From assembly GCA_026713545.1 (NCBI GenBank), contig JAPOOG010000040.1, forward strand, positions 36,184 through 100,183: a DNA stretch of 64,000 nt. Direction: 5' to 3'. The position numbers and the translations under genes were made by a program. Below, one piece after another: positions 27,765 through 36,973 of the stretch. The notes beneath the pieces were generated by a model that ran no database searches, was not told the DNA's origin, and was given only the letters and a program-made list of their open reading frames with translations. The DNA is from Bryobacterales bacterium (lineage in GTDB: Bacteria; Acidobacteriota; Terriglobia; Bryobacterales; UBA6623). Numbering within the stretch: the stretch's first letter is position 1; each line of letters opens with the position of its first letter.

Positions 27765-30104
27765 ATGAACACCACCGGAAGCAGGTCGACCCGATGGCTG
27801 CATTCTTTCATTACCCCTCTCGGTTTCGCGATTGCCCTTGCGGCGGGCGCGGCCCAAGGCGGAGCGGAATCGGACTGGACCCGGCCTTTCACGCCGGACG
27901 AGCACACGGTCGTGCTCTACCATTTCGACGAAGGCCGGGGAAACGAGACCCTCGACGCCTGCGGCGATCCCGAGCTGACGCTGCGCGCCAGGGAAACGGC
28001 GCTATGGGGCAGCCGGCCCGGTTTCGGGGCTACGGCCCGATTCGACCGGCGAGACGCCGGCATCCGGATTGGCCCCGTGAACAATGACAAACTTCAGTTG
28101 CGCACCTGCCCGAAAGAATGGACCATCGAAATGTGGGTGCGATACTCGGGCCCCGGCGGGAAGGATCACTGGAAGGCGTTCACCGGGAGAGAGCCCATCG
28201 AAGGCTATACCTACGCCAACCTTTGTGGAACGGACGATGAAGGATTCAGCCTGCCTCACGGCTACCGGCACGGCTGGAGTTTCTCTCTCCACACTACGCG
28301 TTGGTCGACCCCTCGAGGCAAGGTCACGCTGAAGGACGGAATCCTGCCTGGGGCCAGATTCCTGGGGTACCACCGGGGCAGAGACCCGCGTAACGATGCC
28401 GGCGGATTTTTTCCGTGGACATCGTACGGATGGATCGACAGGGAGCGGGCGCACATCCGTGACACGGACTGGCATCACGTTGTCTGGCAGTTCCGCTTCC
28501 GGGATCAGACCGGTTTCCTCTATGTTGATGGCAGGATGGTCAGAAAGGTGTCGCTTCCCCCGCCTGACGAGCCTCACCGGTTCGGCATCATCAACGACGC
28601 CCCGACCAGCGGTATCCCTTTCATGGTAGGCGGCATTCCTCATTCCGACGACCCCCCGACGCACTTCAGTCCGGCGCTCGGCAACCTGGAAGGCGAGATT
28701 GATGAGCTCCGCATATCGAATATCATGCGCTACCCGGTGGCGGACAAACTGGCCATTATCCGCCAGAAGCTGCCTGACGCGGGACTGAAGATCCCTTACC
28801 AGGTCCAACTGGGAACGGACGCCCCCAACGGCAACGTAACCTGGAAGATCGTAAAGGGAGACCTGCCAGAGGGGTTGTCGCTCAATGAAAAAGCCGGAGC
28901 CATTCATGGCATTCCCCAGGAAACGGTGGCGGACCGCAAGGTGACACTCCGCGCCCGGGACGGGGCCGGGCAGACTGACTCGCACACTTTCACGATCACG
29001 GTCGAACGCGGCCGTTTTGTCACCGAATCGCTGCCGCCCGCGTTCGAATCGAGCATGTATTTCGCTCCGTTGAAAACGAAGCATATGACCCACCCGCTTC
29101 GTTGGGAGATCGCCTCGGGAACCCTGCCGCCCGGTCTCAAGCTCGAACCTCGGACCGGACTGCTGACCGGCGCTCCTGTCAAAGCACGGCGGTCACCGCT
29201 TTCTGTACGAGTGACTGACGCCAACGGCTTGAGCGATCGTGCGGAACTGTTGCTCAGGGTGCTCCCCGAAAAGCTTCGAGCCATAGGCGCCGACCAGAAT
29301 ACGGTGGTGCTCTACGACTGGCAAGGGCCTAGCGGCCGGTTATTCGAGGAACGCATCAGCCGTGACAAGGCGCTGACCCTGACATATACGAACATGGGTG
29401 GCGATCGTCGTTATAGCTGGCCCGGTCGAGAGGGACGATTCCCGCAGGAGACCGGACACGGCGAACACGGCTACGCAAACATCGGCAAGGACTGGGGTGT
29501 CTACCCGCAGGCCAGAGATCGCTTTGAAGCGGACCCTCGGCTTGACCTGAAGACATGCGACAAGGAGTGGACCGTAGAGGCATGGGTTCGCAGTGGCGGA
29601 GCTTATGAGGCTTTCGGCAGCGACAAGATCAAAAGGAAGTTCGAGTACGGCCATATCTGTGGTACCTATGACAACACCAAGAGTGGCGTATGGGAATTGT
29701 ATCTCTCAAGCATCGATTCACCCGATGGGAGCATGGCCCCGGGAGTTCAGTTCCAGAGTGCAGACTATATCTGGAAGAATCTCGATCCATGGGCGCGCCC
29801 CGAGGGCATCGTGGCCGATCAGCCGGAAGTCGGCATAAACGACACCGAGTGGCACCACGTGGCCTGGCAGTACAACTACGAAGAAGATCTGCATCAGCTT
29901 TTCGTGGACGGCAAGCTGGTCTGGCGCATGAGGAGCCCTGACAACCGCAAGTTGGTCAACGATCGCAAGCACAAGTCCCAGTTCAGCGTCTTCACTCGGC
30001 TTGGCGGCTATTCCAAATACGGTGGGAAGTTCAACTTCCTTGGCTTTGGAAACTTTTTTGGTCAGATCGGGGAAATCCGCATCTCGAACGTTCGACGATA
30101 CTGA
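27765..30104 (+). CDS. Secreted protein with two LamG domains and Ig-like repeats
   Basis: Exported 779-residue protein with signal peptide ending near A-Q-G-G-A. An N-terminal LamG/concanavalin-like domain (H-T-V-V-L-Y-H-F-D-E; E-W-T-I-E-M-W-V-R; T-D-W-H-H-V-V-W-Q-F; G-F-L-Y-V-D-G) spans about residues 45-320. Two He_PIG-type Ig-like repeats follow, each with L-P-(E/P)-G-L-(S/K)-L and T-G-A-P or H-G-I-P. A second LamG domain with the same landmarks (N-T-V-V-L-Y-D-W; E-W-T-V-E-A-W-V-R; T-E-W-H-H-V-A-W-Q-Y) ends the protein, giving a near-symmetric layout. It probably binds glycans or proteins at the cell surface. The multihaem cytochrome gene starts 10 bases downstream, implying an operon. 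Confidence 0.85.
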   Translation: MNTTGSRSTRWLHSFITPLGFAIALAAGAAQGGAESDWTRPFTPDEHTVVLYHFDEGRGNETLDACGDPELTLRARETALWGSRPGFGATARFDRRDAGIRIGPVNNDKLQLRTCPKEWTIEMWVRYSGPGGKDHWKAFTGREPIEGYTYANLCGTDDEGFSLPHGYRHGWSFSLHTTRWSTPRGKVTLKDGILPGARFLGYHRGRDPRNDAGGFFPWTSYGWIDRERAHIRDTDWHHVVWQFRFRDQTGFLYVDGRMVRKVSLPPPDEPHRFGIINDAPTSGIPFMVGGIPHSDDPPTHFSPALGNLEGEIDELRISNIMRYPVADKLAIIRQKLPDAGLKIPYQVQLGTDAPNGNVTWKIVKGDLPEGLSLNEKAGAIHGIPQETVADRKVTLRARDGAGQTDSHTFTITVERGRFVTESLPPAFESSMYFAPLKTKHMTHPLRWEIASGTLPPGLKLEPRTGLLTGAPVKARRSPLSVRVTDANGLSDRAELLLRVLPEKLRAIGADQNTVVLYDWQGPSGRLFEERISRDKALTLTYTNMGGDRRYSWPGREGRFPQETGHGEHGYANIGKDWGVYPQARDRFEADPRLDLKTCDKEWTVEAWVRSGGAYEAFGSDKIKRKFEYGHICGTYDNTKSGVWELYLSSIDSPDGSMAPGVQFQSADYIWKNLDPWARPEGIVADQPEVGINDTEWHHVAWQYNYEEDLHQLFVDGKLVWRMRSPDNRKLVNDRKHKSQFSVFTRLGGYSKYGGKFNFLGFGNFFGQIGEIRISNVRRY

Positions 30105-30114
30105 ACAACGGCCC

Positions 30115-31803
30115 ATGCGGCCAAGTACATATACGGGAAGAGTCGTGAGACGTTTGACCCTTCTTAGCCGGGTGTTGGCTGCCTGCCTTGTGGTGATCAA
30201 CGGCTTGCAGGCACAGGACCGTTCAGATGCTTATGCCGGGAGCGAGGCTTGCCAGGGCTGTCACACCCAGATCTACGCAACCTACTTCAAGACGCCAATG
30301 GGCCGAAGCAGCGGACGAGTCGGCTCTGACGTTTTTCCCGCAGGGTTTCGGTCAACCTCTTTCCAGCACGCATCCTCGGGCATTCTGTACCGGATTGATC
30401 GAGACAGCAAGGGACAGCATCTATCCTTCGAGAGCACGCGCCCAGCCACGGATCAGGAGGCGTTCCGCGGCAGCCGGCGACTCGAATACTACGTAGGGTC
30501 GGGCGCCGCTGCGCGGGGTTACATCTTCTCGATGGAGGGGTACTGGTTCCAATCACCCGTCTCCTACTACTCCCGCCGCCGGAAGTGGGACGTGGCGCCG
30601 GGTTATGAGCAGGACAAGAGCCTGGACATATCACGGCCTGTCGACCGACAGTGCCTGGAATGTCACTCCAGCCGGGTTCAACTTGTCGAGGGCACCCAGA
30701 ACAAGTATCACAGGGAGCCTTTTCTCGAAGGCGCCGTCGGATGCGAACGATGCCACGGACCTGGAGCCGCGCACGTCAAGCGGATGAGCGCAGGAGCGGA
30801 GACCCGTTCAAAAGAGATCGTTAACCCGGCTCGACTCGAACCGGCTCAGCGCGACAGCGTATGTGCACGATGCCACCTGACGGGTGAGATCAACGTTGCT
30901 CGTTTGGGACGTTCGTTGTCGGCCTTTCGGCCAGGTGACGTGTTGAGCGACCACAGTGTTGCTTTCGTGTGGGCGCCCCCGGAAGAGGACAGCATCAAGG
31001 TCATCGGTCACTTCGAGAGGCTCTGGCAGAGCCGCTGCAAACAGGAGTCGGGCGACAGCTTGTGGTGCGGCACCTGCCACGACCCTCACTCCGTTCCTTC
31101 AGATGACGAGAGAGCCGAGTACTTCCGGGCGAAGTGCCTCTCCTGTCATGAATCGAAGCTCAACGCCGGCCATGCCAGGTTGGCTGAGCGCCGGGACAAC
31201 GATTGCAAGGCGTGCCACATGCCGAATACGCGGGCTCGCGATGGCGGCCATAGCGCTTTCACCGATCATTCGATACCCCGCACGTCCCATCGGAAACGCC
31301 GGCCAGTCGAGGCGCGGCGCGAACTAGTCCCATTCTGGACTGGGTCGGGAGCCGATCGGGAACTGGGATTGGCCTATGCCAGGCTTGCCCTCCGCGAACG
31401 GGACCGATCCTATGCTATCCGTGCTTTCCAGCTTCTGGAGAAAGTCCCGGCAAGCAAGGACCCTCAAGTTGCGATGCAACTGGCGTTCCTCTACGACCGC
31501 CGAGGGGACCAGGCAAAGGCTATTGAACTCTACACACGCGCGGCGTCTTTGGACCCGAGCCTTCTAACCGCAACCGTCAATCTGGGTGGCAAACTGGCAC
31601 TTCAGGGCCGCTATCAAGAGGCGACAAAGCTCTGGGAAGACGCCCTTCAGCGTAATGCAGGATTGGAGGCGGCTCGCATCAACTCGGCTATCGCTTACCG
31701 CCGGATGGGAAACGAAGCGGCAGCGCGCACGCAACTCCTGAAGGTCTTGCAGTTCAGCCCCGGCTCAGAAGCCGCCAGGAAGCTTCTGCAAAACCGTGAA
31801 TAA
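30115..31803 (+). CDS. Seven-haem c-type cytochrome with C-terminal TPRs
   Basis: Exported electron-transfer protein of 562 residues. A signal peptide (about residues 10-34) precedes seven CxxCH haem sites: CQGCH 46, CLECH 180, CERCH 210, CARCH 250, CGTCH 318, CLSCH 341, CKACH 364. From about residue 395 the protein changes to tetratricopeptide repeats (Q-V-A-M-Q-L-A-F-L-Y-D-R-R-G-D-Q-A-K-A-I-E-L-Y). The mix suggests a periplasmic or surface redox protein held in a complex by the TPRs. The substrate is unknown; similar haem spacing occurs in the cytochrome c554-like superfamily. ATG 30115 begins the leader; the longer frame overlaps the LamG gene. Confidence 0.9.
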   Translation: MRPSTYTGRVVRRLTLLSRVLAACLVVINGLQAQDRSDAYAGSEACQGCHTQIYATYFKTPMGRSSGRVGSDVFPAGFRSTSFQHASSGILYRIDRDSKGQHLSFESTRPATDQEAFRGSRRLEYYVGSGAAARGYIFSMEGYWFQSPVSYYSRRRKWDVAPGYEQDKSLDISRPVDRQCLECHSSRVQLVEGTQNKYHREPFLEGAVGCERCHGPGAAHVKRMSAGAETRSKEIVNPARLEPAQRDSVCARCHLTGEINVARLGRSLSAFRPGDVLSDHSVAFVWAPPEEDSIKVIGHFERLWQSRCKQESGDSLWCGTCHDPHSVPSDDERAEYFRAKCLSCHESKLNAGHARLAERRDNDCKACHMPNTRARDGGHSAFTDHSIPRTSHRKRRPVEARRELVPFWTGSGADRELGLAYARLALRERDRSYAIRAFQLLEKVPASKDPQVAMQLAFLYDRRGDQAKAIELYTRAASLDPSLLTATVNLGGKLALQGRYQEATKLWEDALQRNAGLEAARINSAIAYRRMGNEAAARTQLLKVLQFSPGSEAARKLLQNRE

Positions 31804-31939
31804 GATAAACCCGCCCCTTCGATAGATCAACTTGAGACTCGATGGGGAAACGCGGTGCCCTGAATGCCCTACGGCAGTAAACCTGCCAGCAGAAGCGTGC
31901 ATGCCAACCTGTGACACCGATCTCTCTCGGGCTTTGAAC

Positions 31940-32797
31940 TTATTTTCTCGAGACAGCCGCGTTGTTTTCCAACGTGTCCTTGATCAGCACTAGTTGGGTG
32001 TCACTCGGGTCCAGCTCGATCGCTCGATTCACCGCCTCTAAGGCCTCTTTGAACCGGCCCAGATGTCCATAGGACAGTGCCAAGCCTCGGTAGGCGAGCG
32101 GACCCTCGGGATCAAGATCCCGCAGAGCCTCGTAGTGAGCCGACGCGGTTGCGAAGTCCATGTCATACATGGCTTCCTGCCCCAGATCAGGCAGCATGAG
32201 CTTCTGAAGCTCTTGCCGCAAGTTCGAGAACTGATTGGCGTCCAAGGCGGCGGCCACATCGGCGGCAGCCAAAGCTTTTTGCTGGTCCAGTCGCCCCGCA
32301 TACGCGCGCGCCAGATTCGCTCGCAGAACGGCCAAATTGGAAAGCGACGTCACCAGAACCTCCAGACGATCGATTGCAGCCTGATAGTCCCCGGTTTCCA
32401 AGGCGCGTTTCGCCTCCTTGTTCAGTTGATCAAACTCCTTCTTCCTCAGCAAAACCTGCTTCAGGTCGGTCTCATCCTGTAGTTGAAGGGTTCTCTCCAT
32501 TGAGACAAAGGTCTTGAGCTGCGCTTCGAACCGATATGAACCGGGGGCCAGATTGCGGAACTCGATCACACCCACTTCGTCGGACTCGCGGTATCTGGGG
32601 TCACCGGCGTTCTTGCCACTGACATCCAGACGGGTCAGCCGGGTCTCGACGTCCTTGAGCATGGCGCCGTCTTTGTCAACAAAGGTACAACGCAGCGTCT
32701 CGGCATCGGCAATGTATGGGATCAGAAACAGACCGACGGTCAAGCTTGCGATGACGACGGCTGCTCTGACAGGAGGTGAGCTCCGCATATCGTTCAT
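31940..32797 (-). CDS. Exported protein with carboxypeptidase-regulatory-like domain and TPRs
   Basis: Exported 285-residue protein. The signal peptide (V-V-I-A-S-L-T-V-G-L-F-L-I-P-Y-I-A-D-A) is followed by a carboxypeptidase-regulatory-like beta domain (L-R-C-T-F-V-D-K-D-G-A-M-L-K-D-V-E, then G-V-I-E-F-R-N-L-A-P-G-S-Y-R-F-E-A). A coiled linker and TPRs come next (A-Y-R-G-L-A-L-S-Y-G-H-L-G-R-F-K-E-A-L-E-A-V-N). Function unknown; the beta domain resembles the N-terminal domain of the TonB receptor nearby. It is divergent from the long TPR gene at 33123. Confidence 0.82.
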   Translation of the reverse strand: MNDMRSSPPVRAAVVIASLTVGLFLIPYIADAETLRCTFVDKDGAMLKDVETRLTRLDVSGKNAGDPRYRESDEVGVIEFRNLAPGSYRFEAQLKTFVSMERTLQLQDETDLKQVLLRKKEFDQLNKEAKRALETGDYQAAIDRLEVLVTSLSNLAVLRANLARAYAGRLDQQKALAAADVAAALDANQFSNLRQELQKLMLPDLGQEAMYDMDFATASAHYEALRDLDPEGPLAYRGLALSYGHLGRFKEALEAVNRAIELDPSDTQLVLIKDTLENNAAVSRK

Positions 32798-32819
32798 GGG
32801 GTTCTCTCAATCGGGGTCA

Positions 32820-32969
32820 CTAGACCCAAGAACCGACCAGCAGCCCTGAGCGGTTGACTTCTTCAATAAGTACGTTGCTCTCTTTCGTTTGCGGGAATGG
32901 ATGTCGGGAACTTTCAAGCCGCCGAGTCAGACGATCCAGCATCATTCTAGCTTGCATCGTGCTGGTCAT
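32820..32969 (-). CDS. Possible small protein of 49 residues
   Basis: In the 325-base gap between divergent TPR genes, a minus-strand frame starts at ATG 32969 with GAGGAG two bases upstream (tight spacing) and reads M-T-S-T-M-Q-A-R-M-M-L-D-R-L-T-R-R-L. It stops 22 bases before the start of the gene at 32797. No family was recognised; it may be chance. The rest of the gap shows no gene and should hold the promoters of both flanking genes. Confidence 0.25.
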   Translation of the reverse strand: MTSTMQARMMLDRLTRRLESSRHPFPQTKESNVLIEEVNRSGLLVGSWV

Positions 32970-33122
32970 GGCTCCTCTCTGTACGTCCGTCCGGAGATTC
33001 TCCAAGCACGGAATTGGCATAATGGAGACGTACTGGCGATCAGTACGGAGCAAATGGTTGACCATGTTGTACGGCAGGGCAAACCCTGTGTTGCGACAGA
33101 CGACAGGTCAGTTTTCGCGAGA

Positions 33123-35018
33123 ATGATCCGGAAGCTCACCCGCCTCACGGGAGCCGTGACCTTGGCAAGCGTCATGTCGCTTGCTCAATCGCCGCAGGAG
33201 CTTGCGTCGCAGGCGGGCAGAGCGATGCAGAGCAAGGACTACTCCGCCGCAGAGCGGCTCTACCGTCAACTCATCCCGTACGCGCCCGAAATAGCGGAGC
33301 TCCACAGCAACCTCGGCTTGGCCTGTCATTTGCAGAACAAGGGGGATTGCGCGGAACAAGCATTTCTGAAGGCTCTTGAACTCAAGAAGGATCTGTTTCT
33401 CCCGAACTTCGTGATGGGGGAGAAGCGGTTCAAGCAGAACCGCTATCGGGAAGCCCTGCCTCTGCTCGAATCGGCCTTTCAATCTCAGCCGCGGCAACCG
33501 GAAGTACGGCAGTTCTATCTGGCGACGCTCGTCGGTCTGCAGAGATACCAAGCCGCCGTCAAGGAATACCGCACTTTGATCCAGGAAAATCCGTCTGACT
33601 TAGAGGCTCGTTACGGATTGGGAACCGTTTATATGAAGATGAGCCAACTCGCTATCGATGGACTGAACGGTCGAGAAGACAACGGCTATCCCCTTCTTCT
33701 TACCGCGCGGCACTACGCGCCGGAACGGCGCTGGCTTACGTTTTCGCTCAGCGCCTATGAGGATGCCTTCGAAAAGGGCATCGATCTTCCCGGGGCCCGA
33801 GTCGAGTACGCGAAGCTGCAGCTTTCACAAAAAGCTTGGCAGGCGGCCCGCTCGGCGCTCGAAACAGAACTCGAAGTGGACCCTTACAGCTATGAAGGTC
33901 GTTTCTATCTCGCCCAGCTCGCCCTTCTGGAAGGCGATGGAGAGGAAAGTGCGCGGCTGCTGGATGAGGCTGTCGAAATCCGTCCCGAGTTTTTTCATGT
34001 GACGCATCCCTGGCTCTTCGAGCCTGAAGGTGAGTCCCGTCGACAGCTCGCCAGCGCCCTGAAGGATACGGAGATCAGCTTCGGCTCCGCTTTTCTTCTG
34101 GCGCGCCTGAGCAGCTCCGTCGACTCACCCGCAGATGCGAAGACGTGGCTGGATCGCGTAGAGAAGGAACGGGCACGATACCTGCAGGCTGCCGGAGACT
34201 CTCAACCCCTGACGACACGCGACGAAAAGACGGGATTGGATCTGCTGCGACGCAAGCGTTATGAAGAGGGCTTGGAAATGCTCCGGTCACTGGCCAGCAG
34301 CAAGGAACTCCAGCCGAATACATTACGCGAGATGGCGAGAGGTCTCACTCGAGTGGGTAAGTACGAAGAACTGGCCGCGTTGGTCGGGCTCAAGAAAAGC
34401 GAGGATCCGGAAACGATCTACCTCACGGCCCTCAGCTACAGGGAGGCTGCTCTCTCCCATCTGAAAAAGATGGTCGAGCTGGACCCCGGCTCTGTAAGGG
34501 CGCACCAAATGCTGGGAGAATCCTACATGGTGCAGGAACGGTTCGGTGAAGCTCTTCAGGAATTCGAGAAGGCTGTTGACCTTGAAGCAGGAAACGCCGA
34601 GTTGCACTACTTGCTCGGTACCGCCTTCTACAAACAAATGGAGTTTCCCCGAGCTGCCGAGGTGTTCGGGCAAACGACTGTCTTGGACCCTCTCCACGCC
34701 GAAGCACACCTCATGCGCGGCGACGCCCTGGTGCAGATGGGTCGAGTCGAAGAGGCGATTTCCTCATTGCAGAAGAGCCTCGAGCTCAACTCCAAACTTA
34801 CGGATGCCCACGTTCTGCTGGGCAAGGCATATCGAACGGTAGGTCAGGACGAACAGGCCTTGCACCACCTGGAGAAGGGCGCTTTCGTGGATACCGATGG
34901 ATCGGTTCACTACCAACTTTTCATGCTCTACCGAAAAACGAAGCAGCTTGAGAAAGCCAGGGAGGCGCTAAAGATGTCTCAGAAGCTGCGCGCGAAGGAC
35001 CGAAAGCCCACAATCTAG
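33123..35018 (+). CDS. Exported long TPR protein
   Basis: Exported 631-residue protein made almost entirely of tetratricopeptide repeats, about a dozen over its length (for example A-E-L-H-S-N-L-G-L-A-C-H-L-Q-N-K-G-D-C-A-E-Q-A and A-H-L-M-R-G-D-A-L-V-Q-M-G-R-V-E-E-A). ATG 33123 gives a short leader M-I-R-K-L-T-R-L-T-G-A-V-T-L-A-S-V-M-S-L-A-Q; the frame to 32889 lacks protein-like features. It forms a plus-strand group with the TPR gene at 35062 and is near the cytochrome with C-terminal TPRs. A scaffold or assembly role is likely; no enzyme motif is visible. Confidence 0.85.
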   Translation: MIRKLTRLTGAVTLASVMSLAQSPQELASQAGRAMQSKDYSAAERLYRQLIPYAPEIAELHSNLGLACHLQNKGDCAEQAFLKALELKKDLFLPNFVMGEKRFKQNRYREALPLLESAFQSQPRQPEVRQFYLATLVGLQRYQAAVKEYRTLIQENPSDLEARYGLGTVYMKMSQLAIDGLNGREDNGYPLLLTARHYAPERRWLTFSLSAYEDAFEKGIDLPGARVEYAKLQLSQKAWQAARSALETELEVDPYSYEGRFYLAQLALLEGDGEESARLLDEAVEIRPEFFHVTHPWLFEPEGESRRQLASALKDTEISFGSAFLLARLSSSVDSPADAKTWLDRVEKERARYLQAAGDSQPLTTRDEKTGLDLLRRKRYEEGLEMLRSLASSKELQPNTLREMARGLTRVGKYEELAALVGLKKSEDPETIYLTALSYREAALSHLKKMVELDPGSVRAHQMLGESYMVQERFGEALQEFEKAVDLEAGNAELHYLLGTAFYKQMEFPRAAEVFGQTTVLDPLHAEAHLMRGDALVQMGRVEEAISSLQKSLELNSKLTDAHVLLGKAYRTVGQDEQALHHLEKGAFVDTDGSVHYQLFMLYRKTKQLEKAREALKMSQKLRAKDRKPTI

Positions 35019-35061
35019 ATCCAGAGTCGCAGGTGCAGGCAAGCGGTATACGAATTTGCGG

Positions 35062-36117
35062 ATGCGCACCAGATACAAAGCCGGCAGCATACTCCCCATG
35101 AAGGTCGGGTTCGTTCTCTCGCTGGTTTTTCTCATCTGTCCAACAGACGGCTTCTCCCAGTCCGCTCGTGACATCAGGAAGAGAGGTCGGGAGGACTCGC
35201 CCCCCGAATACATCCTCGCCCGGCCCGGCGTCATCTTGGAAGACCCGGCGCCGGCTCTGCGGAATCTGAACAACGGGGCAGAAGAATTCCCTGATCTGCA
35301 CGCCCTGGCCCGAGAGCGGAAATGGGCGGAGTTGGAGAACAAGGCACAGAGCCTTCTCGCCGTGTCAGATGAGCCCTTTCTGCACTATTGGTTGGGGATC
35401 GCTCATTTGCAACGTAACGACTTCGTACATGCGGCCATCGAACTACGCAAGGCCGAGCGGCTGGGCATGGATGCGGCGATACTTTCCAAGGCCCTCGGTA
35501 TTGCCTATTATGGGCTGCGTCAGTACACGCTATTCCGTGATCAGATGGAGAAGGCGATCAAGGCCGACCCGCAGAACGGCGAGCCCTATCACTATCTGGG
35601 CCGCTACCACGAACTGGACCTCAACGACTTCAGCACGGCCCTTTCCTATTTCGATCAGGCATTGGCCCGTAACTCCGAAGACGTCAAGAGTTATCATTTT
35701 CGAGCCGTCTGCCTTGAGATGCTGGACCGGCGAGGTGAGGCGGAGCAGGCTTATCGCACAGCGATCGAAATGGTCGAGCGACAGGGCAAACCGTATAGCT
35801 GGCCCTTCGAAAGACTGGCCCTTCTTTTGCTCGGCAGGGACCCGGAACTGGCCTTGCCTCTCGCTCGGCAAGCAGTGGACCTTGAACCCTGGCGGGTAGA
35901 GAACCGGCTCGTGTTGGCGAAGACATATGAGAATCTTGACCGCCCTCAAGATGCCTTGCCGGTACTTCAGGAAGCCGTCCGGCAAAAGCCGAATCAACGC
36001 TCGATCCGCTATGTCTTGTTCCGGATCTACCGCAAGCTGGGCAGGCCGGAAGAGGCTGCCCGCGAACTCGCCATGCATGAAAAGTTGAAGGCCGTGTACG
36101 GAACTTCGCAGCAATAA
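35062..36117 (+). CDS. Exported TPR protein
   Basis: TPR protein of about 351 residues. A signal peptide is at M-K-V-G-F-V-L-S-L-V-F-L-I-C-P-T-D-G-F-S-Q; ATG 35098 starts it exactly, while ATG 35062 and TTG 35056 add a short basic extension, and none has a strong ribosome-binding site. A Pro-rich stretch (P-G-V-I-L-E-D-P-A-P-A-L-R) is followed by six or so TPRs (F-L-H-Y-W-L-G-I-A-H-L-Q-R-N; P-Y-H-Y-L-G-R-Y-H-E-L-D; S-I-R-Y-V-L-F-R-I-Y-R-K-L-G-R-P-E-E-A). It starts 43 bases after the preceding TPR gene, so co-transcription is likely. Confidence 0.83.
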   Translation: MRTRYKAGSILPMKVGFVLSLVFLICPTDGFSQSARDIRKRGREDSPPEYILARPGVILEDPAPALRNLNNGAEEFPDLHALARERKWAELENKAQSLLAVSDEPFLHYWLGIAHLQRNDFVHAAIELRKAERLGMDAAILSKALGIAYYGLRQYTLFRDQMEKAIKADPQNGEPYHYLGRYHELDLNDFSTALSYFDQALARNSEDVKSYHFRAVCLEMLDRRGEAEQAYRTAIEMVERQGKPYSWPFERLALLLLGRDPELALPLARQAVDLEPWRVENRLVLAKTYENLDRPQDALPVLQEAVRQKPNQRSIRYVLFRIYRKLGRPEEAARELAMHEKLKAVYGTSQQ

Positions 36118-36245
36118 GCTCGGTGTTCAGGCTGGAATGCCGCGCTCAGCGCGACTCGGGACAGCTAAGCCGTGTACTGCAACTGGGCGCATCACGAACG
36201 CTCCGGGCGAGAGATTCTTCCATTACAAGCTGGACTTGGGTCACG

Positions 36246-36584
36246 GTGACCAAGAAGTTTCTTATGTACGGAGCGGTCACCGGCGCAGTGGTCAGCTTTC
36301 TCCTGTTGCTGTTGTGGGGAGTCCTGTTCTACCTCCGTGGGGAAACCACAACACAGTCCCTCGGACTGGAGGCGGCAATCTTTCTTCTGAGTTCCCTGGT
36401 CAGCTTCCCTTTGTCGCTGGCTGTGATGGAAACCCTTGATGAAATCGACTACCCCGTCGTGCTCGTGCGACTCGCGATCATCTTGGGACCAGTCGTCAAC
36501 TGGGCTTTGTATGGACTCGTATTCGGTGCGGTTTGGGACACTGCCCTGTGGATCAGAAACCGCTTGAAGAGAGTTCGGGTTTGA
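36246..36584 (+). CDS. Small integral membrane protein
   Basis: Unrecognised protein with three or four hydrophobic helices: A-V-V-S-F-L-L-L-L-L-W-G-V-L-F-Y, A-A-I-F-L-L-S-S-L-V-S-F-P-L-S-L, and two in the last 50 residues, followed by a basic tail (R-N-R-L-K-R-V-R-V). GTG 36246 (112 residues) begins just before the first helix; the open frame continues to ATG 36123, but that part looks non-coding. No functional motif is visible. It lies 13 bases from the convergent yggX gene end. Confidence 0.55.
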   Translation: MTKKFLMYGAVTGAVVSFLLLLLWGVLFYLRGETTTQSLGLEAAIFLLSSLVSFPLSLAVMETLDEIDYPVVLVRLAIILGPVVNWALYGLVFGAVWDTALWIRNRLKRVRV

Positions 36585-36597
36585 TAGCGGGCATGGC

Positions 36598-36882
36598 TCA
36601 ATGCATCTGTTGCGTGGGGGGCACGTACTCAGGCGGAAGCTGACTCCCTTCCCCGAAGAAGAAGTCTTCCATGTGCTTGATGATGATCTCTTGGGCTTCC
36701 AGGGTGGCAGGGTTGAGGCGGTATTCGTTGATGATCATCTTCAGATGCTCTGCCCACATCCGCCAAGCGTCCATCGATACGTTTTGGTAGATGCGCTCTC
36801 CCAACTCGCCATCGAACGGCGTCTCCTTCAGCCCCGGCAGTTCCTTGCCGAACTTCACACACTTGACCATGCGTTCCGCCAT
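36598..36882 (-). CDS. yggX: Fe(II)-trafficking protein YggX
   Basis: Small cytoplasmic protein linked to iron trafficking and protection of iron-sulfur clusters from oxidation. The 94-residue length and landmarks fit the family: the N-terminal M-V-K-C-V-K-F-G-K-E-L-P-G-L with the conserved Cys, G-E-R-I-Y-Q-N-V-S-M-D-A-W, W-A-E-H-L-K-M-I-I-N-E-Y-R-L-N and the late M-E-D-F-F-F-G-E-G segment. It is a single gene, divergent from the large Tat-exported protein gene. Conservation leaves little doubt about the family, although the biochemical role of YggX itself is debated. Confidence 0.95.
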   Translation of the reverse strand: MAERMVKCVKFGKELPGLKETPFDGELGERIYQNVSMDAWRMWAEHLKMIINEYRLNPATLEAQEIIIKHMEDFFFGEGSQLPPEYVPPTQQMH

Positions 36883-36973
36883 GCAGATTCCTCGCTTGGT
36901 CTCTATTCTATGAAGGATGAGACCGGTAGTGCAAAAAGCCAGGATTCAACGAGCGTCTGAGGAGAAAACCACC

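Noticed and set aside
28002..29093. 363-codon minus-strand open frame inside the LamG gene
   Set aside because: Antisense to clear LamG landmarks; no motif of its own.
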